Shown here: positions 12,861 to 26,600 of the stretch, in pieces
Numbering within the stretch: the stretch's first letter is position 1
Layout: each line of letters begins with the position of its first letter
DNA from: Macropodus opercularis
Lineage: Eukaryota > Chordata > Actinopteri > Anabantiformes > Osphronemidae
Length of the DNA: 64,000 nucleotides
NCBI GenBank assembly: GCA_030770545.1
Contig: CM061096.1
Location: 15,481,501-15,545,500, forward strand
Direction: 5' to 3'
Translations under genes and position numbers: made by a program
The notes under the pieces: model-generated
What the model saw: only the letters and a program-made list of their open reading frames with translations
Database searches by the model: none
Told to the model about the DNA's origin: nothing

Positions 12861-15800
12861 AGATAGAAAAACATTCCCAAGAAGAGACTTAGGGGAGAAG
12901 TGTTATAAATGTGAAATAATTCCAGATACACTATTTCATGTTAACTAGATTCTAAATAAGAAGACGTGAGAGAGAGCAGCGAAGAAAATAAATGCTGTTT
13001 GAGGTTTAATTCAGTTTTTATATGGGCGACATTCAACTTATTTTCAATATTCATTTCTCAAATTCTTTTGCATAAAAGCTCAAAAGCTGCCTTTAATGTC
13101 GCCATCACCCTCTGTTTTATCTTTTCTTCTCACATCTCAAATCCCTCCTTCACGCACACGCACGCGCTTCTGTGTGTTTGAGCCGCACTTTTCTTTGTTG
13201 TTGTTTTTCCTGCAGCTCATCTTCGCTTCCCGTTTGTTCTCCGTCCAACCCTCTCGGCCTAAATTAGTTTCAAATCTCTGGCGAAGTGCATCAGGAGTTA
13301 TGTCAAGAAACCACACGCACACAAACACACACTCCCAGCTAATCAGCTAATTGTCCTGCTTCCCTCAGTCTGACAGTAAAGTGTGCACTTTTCTCTAATG
13401 GAAAGCAGGTTTAGAAAGAAGACAGAGCTGCAGCGGACGAGGACAAGTACAGTCAGATGCTGCATCTCAAACTAAGGGGAGGTCTGCCGATCATTACACT
13501 CTTCTTCTCTGCCTGGCTGCAGTCTAGTAGCTCACGTTCTGCCGTCTTTGGTCCGGTCCTCTTCCTTCTGCTCGCTTACTGGTGCACGGTAGAGATAGGT
13601 ACCAGACATGAATTGACTCCAAGGCCTTGCTGCAATTAGTGGCTTTGCTAAATTCATTTTTATGTGGTGACGTGAAGTACAACGAACGAGCCGTCCGTCC
13701 TCCTGCGTGTCTCAGCATCCTCACACTCTTCCATCTTCTTCCATTTGTTTTTCATTAATACCCCGCCTCTGTTCCCATCGCACCTTAAAACTCCCCACTT
13801 CTCCTCATCTCCCTTCTCCCACTCGCAGAATTCTCAAGAAAGCGTCAGGAGGGTAAAGATGTTTCCTCAAAGCCGCTCGGGTGGTTCTTCATCATTTCTG
13901 GCACCTGCTGGCTCCCCTCCCACTAAAACACATCCCCTCTTACATCATCCCTTCCAGGCCTGTCTCCATGTCTCAGGTCATCCTGCCATCCCCTCATCAA
14001 ACTGTCTCCCCTGCTCCTCAGAGTCCAGGTTATGTGTCGGGCCACGCCTGTCACTCCCGCTCAGGTTTGGCTCGTGGGAGTGCAGGCGTTTTCTCACCCT
14101 GTGTCGCTGGCTGCAGTCGCTCGTCATCCCTGCTCTCTCTGACTGTCACTCACTGTAGATTAGTTCAGGGTGGAGATGGCGAAAAAGGACCAGAGTTACA
14201 CGAGGGAGAGTGAGAGCAAAGAAAGCAAAGAGGACAGAAACTGTAGCAGAAAATGAAAACGAGACAAACTGTGAGCAACAAAGAGAAGAGCAACTGAAAC
14301 TGTAGGATGACGTCTGAGAGTGTAGGAGGATTTTTCTTCTTCTACTTTAAAGGTTCATTCACTCATCTGAAAACAAAGTCACTCCACAAGTAAACCAGAA
14401 ACAACTCATTCGTTGTCAAGGACCCAGGAGCCAAGCATCCACTCGAGTTCTCATCCCACCGAGCCACGCGATCACACATCTCAGAATGCAGAACTGACAA
14501 ACGGCAGAGCAGAGATCGAGTCCATTGTGTTAATGTGAGGTTGAGTTCAGCACTGTGTCGAGGGTTGAAGGCAGATTGTGCAGCACTTGCAGTTTTCCAG
14601 TGAGTTGAGTCCTAACCTCAGATTTATAGCGGAGCCGCTGGGAGCTGCCATCTCTGACGCAGCAGCCGGAGAAGCAGTGGATGAACCTGGTTAAACAAAA
14701 CCAACTTCCCTCGTTGTCGCTGTTAAAACCGTCACATCATTGCCGCCCTCGTTCTCCTTGGTGGAGAAGCTACATGTGCCAAAATCCTAATCCCCAGCAT
14801 CCCTGTGTTACCTGCTCATCCCATCACGGTGACGAGCACTAACACAGCACAAGCACTTGCCTTTGGAGTAGTGTTGTGTCTGTCCTGCATATTATCTATG
14901 TTCTTTAACTTTTGGAACTATGAGAATCAAGCCATCCAGCCATTTGTTTATCAGTTATCCAGCTCTGTCAGCTCTCCAGCAACCGTTTAACGAGACTTAG
15001 TCCTTCTGCCAAAATGTCAACGTAAGCCACCAGCCGTGGAGCCGGGCAGTCAACCCACCTGGTGACGCTGCAGATCTGTTTCCACAGAGTCCGTGCAGCT
15101 AATGAGCCCATCCCACCTGACAGGTAGCACGGCTGCCACCCCCCGATCACCCGTCGCTCACAAAGCCGGAACGGCTTTTACACGGCGGCTCTGCTCAGCT
15201 GCACGTTTATCCGACTCTCCAACCACTGGGTTCTGTGTCAAAGCTGTCACTTCCAGCGCTCGTCACTTTGTCCAACATGAGGCGTGTCTTAAACGCAGCA
15301 GGGCCTGATGGCTGTGCGAGTTTCAACAGGTTCCACACTATCATGTCCTACACACGCTGATTTCTCCTCTTGGCTCACATAATGCAAAGCGTGGCCTTGA
15401 CAAACAAACCGACTCAGACAGAAACTTTCCTCGGGGATGAGGGAGATTACTCATTGTTCGTTACAGTTCTAATGGAAGTTGCCTCTTGCTGTCATCTGCA
15501 GCGCGGCAGCGCTCTCGTCTATTTCAATCTACGCTGTTCTCCCGTCGCATCTGTGGGGTTTGACGTCAAACCAGCTGAAATTACACACAACCAAGCAGGA
15601 ACACGAGGCTTCACAGCGAATCAAAATGACAAAAGACAACGTAGAACTGCTGCAAAATCAGCGTCACCATCTGAAAATATGACACATGCCAGGCTCTCCT
15701 TCTAACTTATGAGTTAGGATATTGTCCCTTTGACTCCTGCTCTCTGCTTTTTATTTTATATGCTTTGTTGGTGGACTCACCCATCACTCCATAAATAATC

Positions 15801-18800
15801 ATATGCAAATAATCTAAGGAAGTCAGTCTGACTTCTAGTCATTATTCAGTCAGCCAGCAGACACCACTGCATCGCTGCGGGGGGCCTGGGTCATCATTAA
15901 CCAACTCAGTTTCATCTTAATGCCATCTCGGTTCTCGGAAAAGCCATCCACAGTTATCTGCGTGTCCGTGACAACAGGGACGGCCACAGTAACTCAATCA
16001 GCCAGTCAGAGATGAGATCTGTCCTCGGTTGTGCCTCTGAAAGCGCGACGGTGTGGAGAGATGTACAGTAGGAAAGGAGAGAGACGGGAGGACAGAAGGT
16101 CGGCGAAGGTGAATGAAGTTGGTGGAGGTGTGACATCGTACGGCAGAAAAGTAGCTGAAAAAGAGGAGCAGAGAGAGAAGTGCACAGATGTCAGACAGAC
16201 TGTGACATAGTGGACTTTGTGTGTCTTTGTGGCTGCTGCGCGTCTCTTTACACTTCAACCAGATGCTACTGGGAGCCTCAGCCTGACTCCGTAATCCATC
16301 CTTGATGTCAGCTCGGAGAGGAAGTGACACCCAGAAAAGGAAATGTGTGCAGGGAACCTTGTTGATGCAGAGACGCTTCCTGACTCCCTCCTCCGTTAAA
16401 CTGGTGACACAAAGTGATTTATAAAATCCAGCAGTATAACGATCTGCGCAGGCACGAAGGTGTGAAGCCTTTAAATTAGCGTTCGATAAGTGGCACCACG
16501 TCAGGTCTTCATCATTAATCTCCTGATCATTTTAAAGATGTGTGAAAGTGTGAATTTTGCGGATTGCAGTGGATTAGCCTAGTTTACAGCAGTGTTCATT
16601 AGCGCGCTGCCTAAACTCGCAGATGACTCATCCTCGGTCCAGCGCCAGTGACGTCACCGTCTCAGTGCTTCTGCCCGCAGCTATTTATCCAACTCTAAAT
16701 TTACCATCTTATCACACTTACAGAAACACATCCTGCTTGTGCAGTCGATTACCTGCATGACACCAAGAGCCCAGAAGCAACTGCTGGCTTTGGGAAAGGC
16801 TGAAAACTAGAGACAGTCCCACATATCCCACAAAACACAACTTGTATTGGAAAGCGAATTGCTTCCAGCAGGATGTTTTGTTCCAGATCTAATCCAAAAT
16901 GTTCCCGCTGACACGGCAGCATCAGAGCCAGGGCTTCCGCTTCCATTTCATTCTTTCAACATCTTCAAAGGGAAAGTTGATCGGAGGAGGCTCATGGCGA
17001 TGCCCGACTTCCTGAGCCTTCTTCACTCACGAGAGGAACGAAATGGTTGGTTTTAGCATGTGAACACTGAAATATTTAAAATTAGCCAAAATAATTAATT
17101 GCGTCCATTCAAATATTCATTGAGAGAGGCCCAACATTCATTATTCAGTCCTGACAGGCCTGATTTAAAACCAGATGTGAGAGATTATCAGCGAGCTGTG
17201 GGAGCTGAGCCACGTCTGCGTCGTGCTTTTCTTTTGTTGCTTCACCCAGGACACCGTCAAGACGACGTTACTGGACCTACAGCAGCACCACCCGATGAAC
17301 AGAGCAAGCGTCTCAAAGTAAACCCATCTTCGGGCTGATTGAATTAAACACTTACTACGTTAGGCTTGTTTTTCCGTCTAGTCAGCCTTCAGAGTTCAAG
17401 CTGAGCAGAAGCCGAGCGAAAGGTTGCCCTCGCCGCCATCCAAACCGTTTCCAGTGACTCTGCAAGGGATTCATCACAAGCTCTGTCTCCACTAATCACA
17501 AACAAACTAACTACTGTTATCCTGAATTAGCAGCATGTGGATGGGAGACAATCTTAATAATTTTTGATTAATGTTCCTGCTCAGCAGTTTACCAGACACA
17601 GCTTAACAAAGCCATAATTCTCATTGTCTGACTATAAGACCTGACAGATATTCCCATGACACTAAGCCTTCTCTGATCAGCTGTAACTGACCTGCTAGTA
17701 CGCCTGGACCTGGGCTTTCTAATCCACCCCCCTCGAGCTGGATGAGGTTACGATGCGAGTCCGTTTACTCTGCAGCAGGACAAACATATCAGCGTCCATT
17801 ATTCTACAAGGTCCCCGTCAGGGCGGGGAGCGTTCTTTTAATTAGGTGAGTGGGAGCATCGGCAGATAAAGACGTCAGACGGGACATCTGAGTCACAGCT
17901 CAGTGCAGCCTGGCAGCGTGCTGAGCCCCACAGGCTCACTTCATCTCGTGTGAACCTAAGGCCGTGGGGGCGGACGGGGGCTCGATTTGGTCACGTTAGC
18001 TGATACATGTGACCCCGAGTGTGTAAAGTTGGTTTGGGTCTGGGTATTTCACTTTACTGAAGCTTCCTTAATGAACTGTCCTCTTGATAATAAAGACAAA
18101 AACTGCTCCCTGTCACTCTTAGTGGTATTAAAGCGTACTGTAATAAAAATCAAAGATGTTGGCGACGAGTTCAATGTTCAAAAATAACTGAACAAACCCG
18201 AAAACATCTGTAAACACGCTCTCACGCACCGCGCGGCACCCTGCACAGAGAAGCTGAAGGTGTTTCAGAGCTGTGAATGTTTATCTGGCATGTGTCTGCT
18301 CCTGATGACTCACTTACAGGAAATGTCTGCAGCGAAGGCATTAGCACACAAGCAGCGCAGGCTCCTTTTTTAGTCCAGTTAACCCCTCAAGCCATATCAT
18401 CATTAATGACTCTTGCAAGGTCATTGTGTTGTCTGACACACCCACCTTTCCTCCCTGCTCTTCAATGAGCCCCTAAATTTTACACCACTAGCATAAAGGT
18501 TTATCTCAGCTGTAATCAATAGTGTATGACTTTCATTATCTCTGTCGTTGGTAATATAATCACATCATAGCAGCACAATCCTTCATCATCATAATCATCA
18601 CTACAATTGTTATTGATGTAGGAGGATGGGTTTTTAAAGCACCGGCAGACGTTGAACTTGTTCCCTGGAAGAGCATTTACTTTACAGGTCGGCTCCATGA
18701 AGCCGCCACTCGGCCGCAGCGTCTTCGTGCTTGGTTCCGTCCCTCGAAGGACCAAACTCAAACGTGACAGGACGCTGCTTGCGCTTGTACGACAGCGTGA

Positions 18801-21800
18801 CTTGTTTAACTCAACACAAAGCACATTTACAAGCTCAGCATTGCAGAAAAGTACTCACATGAACAAGCGCAGAGTGAACCAACGAGCACATGGATGACTG
18901 AAAAGCGAAACACGAAGTTTAAAGACAGAACCAAGACAGGAAACGAGACACAGGTGAAGACGCTGATGGCAGGAGAGGAGCACAGAGGGCGGACGTGACA
19001 TCACACAGACAGAAAACCTGGAACAGAAGACACAGACCGGGACAAGGACACGTGAGCGTATCTGCAAAATGAGTAAAAATTCATAATAATCCTAATAATC
19101 AAAAGGATTAAAACAGCCACAGGCCCTAAGTGGAAGCTTTAGAGCTGCTCATTATACAGTGTGACCAGACTAGTGTAACTGCAGTCGTAATAAATGACGG
19201 TAGTTGCTAATTTGTTTTCTATAATAACTTCTGTAGAGAAGTCACATTTGATCTGTTCCACTTTAGATTGAACTGTCAGGGCTGAGGATCTACTGTAGGG
19301 CCTTGGTCAAATTGACATGCAATACATCTCCATGACAGAGTTGTTGCGGTGGGGGTCATGGGGTCGACATGCGCGCGAGGAACTGAAGTCATGTCGAGCT
19401 CGTCGGAGCGAGGCCAGAAGTGCACAGCTCTTCATCAGCCAGCGAACGCAGCGATCACCAATCAGCTGCTTCAAGGTTTCTGTCCTGCATCCATTTTGTC
19501 CCTCTCCTGCCTCCATCTTTTTTTGCACTTCCTCCTCCTTTCCTCGCTTCATTGCCTCCTTCCTTCCTCCGCAGTTCAACTGCAGTTCAGTTCTTCAAAG
19601 ATGCATTTCAAGACACCGTGATGCCCAGCGAAAAAATACAGGCGCGCAAGCAAAGCGTGTTACGCTTCAGCGTTAAAGCCATGAGTCATCCAAGACATTT
19701 CCTCCCAAAACAGCTGTTTTCTCAGGGCAGCGATAGCAGCTCTTCACATCTCAGCGACAAATTCAGGAGCATTATACAAAAACACAGGCCGAACTGTGGG
19801 AGTGATCCGCAGCAAACACTGCTGCTGATTGTTTGTGTGGGAGACGTGGGGGGTGAATCCTATCAGTGCGTCGCTGGGATTTACAGAGTGATTATATTTG
19901 ACATCCTGCTAACAATCCCCCTGTTGGAGAAACCATTTAAAGGTACAAATAGCAAGATGTTTCACTTTCAGCCGAGGGCACAGAACACAATAATAGCATC
20001 GACTGTCAGCAGCGAAGACGCTGTGGGGGGAGCGAGCGCTCGGCCCCGCGGATGCGCTGTTGAGTCAAACACACAGAAACTGCGAAGGGAAGAGGAGCTG
20101 AGGGACGGAGACGACTGCGCGGGAAGAAGGTGCCTTTCAGTTTAATTAGCGGTGGCAAATTAATTAGCAGCAGGATGCGAGTTAATTTGTGTTTCAAAGG
20201 CAGTTTGAAGGCAGCGCCATCAGGAGCCACTGTAGTGGTCCCATAAGGCTTTACAGTTTGTTGCAGCCCAAACATTATCCTATTAATTAGCAATTAAATG
20301 CTTCTTGAGTTCCCCATAATATCAATCTCTGGCTCGGTTTTTCTTCTTCTGTATCAGTTTCCTTTGTCTCGACTTCACCTCCAGGAGACAGACACTCAAC
20401 CTCCCGCTGGTGTTTGCACACGCAGCTGCACATTCATGTAAGGAAGTCGAAATACTCGCCTATTTTCTACTCTTTTCTACTCTCCTGCTCACCCACGTTG
20501 ACACGGGAAGTCGTTATCCAGAGGCTCTATTTCCTCCCCTAATAAAAACAACTTGAGTTGAAGGTTTTCAATTCTTTTTTTGTAAAGATTTAAATTGGAG
20601 TGTGAGGAAGAAGCCGAGATTGATGTTGTCATTGATTTTTAAAAGTCATCTCATTTCCCATGTTCTTATTTCCTCCTGGCTGCTTGACAGCCACTTTAAC
20701 CAGGTGGGTGTGAGTGAATGGGTCAGTACACAGGAGATTGGCTTCCTTGAGGCAGAAAGTGGTGCACACACACTAGTTAAGTTTTTAAGAGGCAGACAGT
20801 TGAATATATTGAAGAAATTCATTCTCTTCAGCTGAAATGATTTAAAACACCGCGCTGAGGGAGCAGCGAGGGCCTTCGCTCACAGACGGAGCTGGTAAAA
20901 CTGTGGCCTTTGCATCGTAAATCACTCTCCGCTCTCATCTTCGCAGATATATTCACCAAATGAATGAAATGAGTCCATGTTCTAAAATATTTCCATATGG
21001 AAACATGGAATGGAGGCGTAAAACCTTTTTTAAGGTTTCAGCTGATCTCTAAGCTGCTGCTTGAAGAGGAAACCTGCCTATTGACAATGGACTGAAGAAG
21101 GAAGCTGAAACATCTTCTTAACGTGGTCGTTCAGTTCAGCAGGATTGAATGTGGGAGCAGTTCTGTTTCCAGATGACACAGAGACCCGGGACGTGTCACA
21201 ATTAGAGGCTGATATTTCACAACAGAAATAGCAAATTCAAGAACCTGTGGGTGTCGATTGATTTTCTGTAATAAGTCAGAAAGTTTTGTTGGAAGAAAAA
21301 GTGGCCTGAGAGTCAAACTGAATCTAAAGTAAGAACGTGGGAGAACTTTATACTCTATTGATTTGCTCGCTGTTGCAGTTATGACAGTAAAACACTCCAG
21401 TCAAAGTCACGGCGGCCTCACAGCGAAGCACCGGTGGGGACACGCTCCCTCTCACAGAGACACTTTGCCACCTATAACGCTCGTCTCTGCTCTTGGCGCC
21501 GCCGAGGATCCATTTGAGCCGTTTAGGAATGGCCCAGTGAAACCTCCGTACGCTTCCCCACCGGGCAGGGCACCATCGCGTGCGCTCACACGGCCATCGC
21601 CTCGGCGCTAATGTCTACGCAGCTTCTACGCCGCTTCCACTTTTTGCTCAATTAGCACAAACAGCCATCAGGAATGAAGTCAGGGCAATCGATGTGGAGG
21701 CTGCAGCCTGATCAAACTGTGCAGCTACAGCGCTTTAGCTCTGGGTCACAGCCTTGGTTGACACACTAAAGGCCCTCAGTTAGATGATGAGTCCGTACAA

Positions 21801-23486
21801 CACAGCTGATCTTACGACCATCTTCTTATTCTCACCTCTCACCCTTCCGTCATTCACACATGTTATTACCGTCATTCCCATGGAGCCTCCTGTCTGGCCA
21901 ACCTGTCGATCACCACCTCAGTGACCTCCGCCTCACACCGGGCCGTAAAACCCTCGCAGCTGTGTCCCACCGCTTCTTCCTCCCTGGGTGTTGGACCTGT
22001 GTCGTGGGGGCCAGTTGCTTTCCATCCTCTTCACAGCGTTTCACACTTCACCCTCATAAAGCCCCCTCACGTCCTGACGCCCTGTCTCTGCCTCATCTAA
22101 TTCATTCTCCTTCTTTCATTTTCTTCATACATCAGCTCCTGAGGGGACTTCCTCCACCTACTACATCCTCTTCGCTTCCTTCCCTTTCTGCATCCTTTGG
22201 CAGCCTAACCTGCAGCACGACTCTCCCACCTCTGCCCGTTTCTCCTTCCTTCCATCTGTCTGTCTACTCAGTTCTCTGCCACCACCCCACAGCTTCTGAT
22301 CTCTTTCAAGTTGCATCTCCTGCATAGAACTCGGCCTGTTTACACCTTTGTCCATACACGTCACCCTGTGCTTTTTAAAATATGGATGCACCATTGGTGT
22401 TTCTACCCTTCGTGAGAAACAAACCACATGACTTTCAAAACTTCTTTCCTTGAAGCTGTACCTGTCCATCACCTCATCATTACATCTGTCCTTGTGTCCA
22501 TTGAAGGCCTCTTCAATCACTCGGTTCTTGCTTCATCCTCCACCATTTCGTTGACTGACTAGAAATATGTCACTGCCAATCAGATATTCTTCCTTCGGGA
22601 TTATCACCGAACCTTCGCATTTCCCATCCATCGCTGTCTGTCTGTAGAGGAATGTAGAAACAGAAATGAGAACGTTTCTGATTACTTTCACAGAGAAGCT
22701 TCTGTTCGGGTCAAACGTTGTGGAACGTATCATAACCAAGTAAGGAAATCCTCAGCTTTGTCACAGTTGCAAAGGCAGGTTTTGAAACGCTGCCTCCGTT
22801 TGATGCATGTTTTATGGTGTATTGATTTGTTTGCATGTGCGGTTTGTGATTGTTGAGCTAAATCAAACACCTGCAAATACATCAGAGGGAAAATAGCCAC
22901 AAACTAAATGTGACATCTGATACGATGTTCTCACTACCTGGGAATCTGCAGCCTTCTTCTGTAATAATAATCTCTTCTCTGTGTCTTCATTAACTAGAAC
23001 TGAGAACACACAAAGGTGCCCTGCCACCATCTCTGAGATTGGACGGGACGATAACAACACTGTCCTGGAGTCAGCGATAAATCACAGCCTGATAAGGTCA
23101 GTTTCTGAATGATGCTCATAATAACGTAATGAGTCTCAGCCTCCAGACTGAGCCAGAGGATCCCTTTGGCATGAAGCGCTAGAAGATGCTTGACTCAGAC
23201 GGACTGGAGGTGTGTGGAGGGTCTGGTGCATCTGAATGTGGATTTGGATGCACATGGCTGAACAATTGTTCACTTGGGATAGGTTTAGTGAGAAAGCTGG
23301 GTTTGGCAAGGCAGCCAGTCTTTCCCACTTCCCCCCAGCAGAAAACAATAGCTCCTCTGCTAAATATAGACCATCTACCTCACCCTGGTTCTCACTGTCC
23401 CACGTCCCTCTAACGCATCCAGGCACTGCTTCAATACTGTGCTGCACAGATCGTCCCCATTTTCCCCTGCACGCCACCGTTATTCA

Positions 23487-23690
23487 TTGGCGGCGTCTGT
23501 GTGGAGCGGGTGGTAGACTTCCGCTTCCTGGGAGTCCACATAGAGGACAGCCTGTCCTGGAGCGCAAACGCCACTGAGCAGCTGAAGGCCCAGCAGAGAC
23601 TGTACTTCCTGAGAAGAACATCACACAAAGACTCGGTGTCCTTCTACGAGCCACCATAGAAAGCGTTCTAACACGCCGCATATGCGTCTG
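23487..23690 (+). mobile_element. Decayed non-LTR retrotransposon (LINE) reverse-transcriptase fragment
   Basis: The plus strand encodes VVDFRFLGVHIEDSLSWSAN followed by LKAQQRLYFLRR and a broken FYE-type end. This FLGV-I-LSW-N...KAQQRLYFLRRL signature is the C-terminal end of the reverse transcriptase in fish LINEs (Rex1/CR1/L2-like clades). A stop interrupts it soon after and neither the endonuclease nor the rest of the RT is present, so it is an old truncated copy. The clade cannot be fixed by eye. Confidence 0.8.
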
Positions 23691-26600
23691 CTTCACCAGA
23701 GGAAGGCTCCAAAGGTTGTTGGCTGGAAAACCTGCGCGTCAGCCTGGCGACGCCCTGTTTGACGCGCAGGTTAAGTAAAGCAAAGACAAACAGACTCGAG
23801 CAGATTGTGTGTGAGTGTGTGTGTTTTTAGGTATATTTACTCGTATTTATCACTATTTTAGTAATTTTAGCACTAAATGTATTATTCCCTCAACTGTTTG
23901 CTCTTCTGATCCTTTGAACTGATGCTGATCTTTAAACTCGCTGGCTTCACTTGTCATCTACTGCTTTCGTTCGTGGTGTTGTTGTCATTACTGGCGGTGA
24001 GATGGGCCTGAGGGGTCAGTCTGACACTCTGTAGCCCCTGCTGTGGGACAGTTTCCACAAATACACAAATCCACTTCCTGTCCGCTGCTTCTTCTTTGAA
24101 TTGCTTTCGCGTCCTGTCTCAGACATCTTTGGACTTGGGGCAAGGTCAGCCCTCAGACCTTGAGGTGAGCACACGCCACCGTCTCTGTCTTCGTGGTTGT
24201 CTTCTAGTAACGATGGTGAAATGCACCGCGGAGGACTTCACTGTCTCTTGGATCAATTCACTACTTCAAGCAGCTGTTCAGAGCAGAAATACTGGAGCTC
24301 TGACTGTTTGGACGAGTCTTAATGTTCCTCATGATGCAACGCTGTAAAACTTGCTGCAGAATTATTATATTATCATATCTAAATAATTAAATTTACCGGA
24401 GCATGTGCTGTACATCAGCAAGAGAGACCTGACATTTTACGTGTCGACCTCAAAAACCATTTCTGCCAATTGATGTAATTAGCATGCTAACATGATCTGT
24501 CCTCTAGCTGCACTGCACACGGCTTCTCACCACGCCGCCGATCGCTGCCAGCTCAGCTTGTTGTCACGGCAGCCAATGGGGTCACGCTAACGCTAATAGC
24601 TTTCATGTTTTCTCTTAGCTCCACGCTCGGCCCCACTGCCTCGCTCACTCGCTGTGTCAGCAGATTCTCAGCCCGGCTGCTGCATTGGCATCTGCTGGAG
24701 AAGGATGTGAGTCCGCGTTTGGGGGGGGCTGTCGTACTGCTTATCGATGCGCATTGATTCAGCCACGTGCCTCTTTGCATTCTGCAACTGTGATCGTTCT
24801 CTGGTTTTAGAGTCGGCGGCCACTATGTGCAAAGATTAAGGGCAACCGAATTCACAGCAGTAAGTAGGAGAGGTTCACTGATCTGCAGTCAAGCACATTA
24901 ATGGATGTGCAGGCTTTCATTAACAGCTGGTTGTTAAAGTCATTCAAGGCACCAACACATTCAGTTACGCAGCAAAGCCTTGACTGTTGAAGCCGAACTT
25001 CATGAAGTTAGACTGACAACATGTAGTTGGATGCCAGGACACAGATTTGTGCCTCATCCTTTAGGTGCACGTGCTGTTTGCGGTTTTCCATGAGAAAACC
25101 TCTACGTGCAAATGATCCGTTTCTTAACGACTATGAATAAATATTATACTGGCCTTTAGCTCCTCGTGGTTGGTTTAAAGCCAGACTCCATCTAGCTCAA
25201 AATGCAGATGCTTCCTGTTTAGCCTCACACTGCACTCATTTTTATTTTTGGGTCGATTGTATCGCTTACTTTGAAGGCTCCTCACAGGCAGGTAATTCAG
25301 AGATGTTCTCTCCTAAACCACAACCTGGAGAGCGATGCTGCTGCTGTTACCTGCGTGAGGAGCTCAGACTGTGTGAATAATGTTTGGGTCTCTACTGATA
25401 CTGTACAGTATGTGAAATACCTCATGAAGCAGATACGACAGGTTCGTCCTTTTCAAGAACCTTCGCAAGACGACGTCATCTGAGTAAAAACCTCCAGACG
25501 ACATCATCAGTTAGAGGCAGAGGGTGGTTTTAAAAGCCAGATGGCGTTTTACGTCCGTTAAGGTGTTTTATGTGTATTTCATGTCATCTACAGAGCTTAT
25601 CAGATAGTGAGTAGGTTCTGAAAACGCCACGTGATGACAACAACAGCAGCTGTAACATCCGTCGTTAAGATCTGTTGCCGTGTGGCAGGAGCAAAACCAA
25701 CAGAAAAAGCTGACAGATTACGTTTATTCATCCATTTTTGCCAAACCCCCGAATTCACAACATGACAGCAGCAGATTTCAGGCCAGTATTTGCTGTGCTA
25801 GTAATCAGGATAACAAGTGGGAGGAGAGCGACTGTGGGGAGAAACGCATTTGAGCCAAAGCTGCAGGAAGGCGCCATGAAAGCGAAAATGAGAGAGAATT
25901 TCTGTTTCACTGCAGCAACGAGCTCTGTGACAGTACATTTTTCACAATTTAAGGTTTGAGCTGCAGCCACGGAAATCGAGACGAGGCGCCAGCTCGGTCT
26001 CCACGTGCATGTGTGATAGACGCTCGTTAAGCAGCACAAGGGCCGTGAACCCCTCTGCTGGCCCACATATCGGAGATCAATGCTGTGCAGCGCTGCAGCG
26101 AAGCTTTAGTGTCTCTGTTGAGCCTCATGTGACAAAGATGTAAACATGGCAGTGAGTTCGACTGTTTGAATCACTGCAGCGATGGCTTCGCGTCGCAGGG
26201 GGAGTTTCCTCCAAGTAACAAAACTGATGCTCATTACTTGTGATAACATCTCTGATTGCCCTTAGGCCTGGCTCAGCTGATGATCAGTCGGTCTGATGAT
26301 CGAACCAGTCAGAGGTCTCTGTTTACAGAATGAGTCCCACTAGACGGATCAATTTTGACTTTTCAGTACTGAAGATTTCCAGACGATGCCGAGACCAGAG
26401 CGAGGTTGAAGCGTGTGAGCACTGAACGAAAGCTGAGTATCCATAAACTCCAGTTTCGCAGACTACTCCATGCTGGCAGTATTCTAGCTTTGTTACCGCC
26501 AGCATAACCAGCCACCGGTGAATTATTCTCCCGTCTGACTTCCCCAGTGCGTCAGCCGTGGTGGAGTCTTCCTAAGACCAAAGCACCAGAGAAAACCAGA

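Noticed and set aside
19420..20145. Longest plus-strand open frame in the left half (241 codons)
   Set aside because: Low-complexity Ser/Pro/Leu start, overlapping frames open too, no known domain, no splice or conservation evidence.
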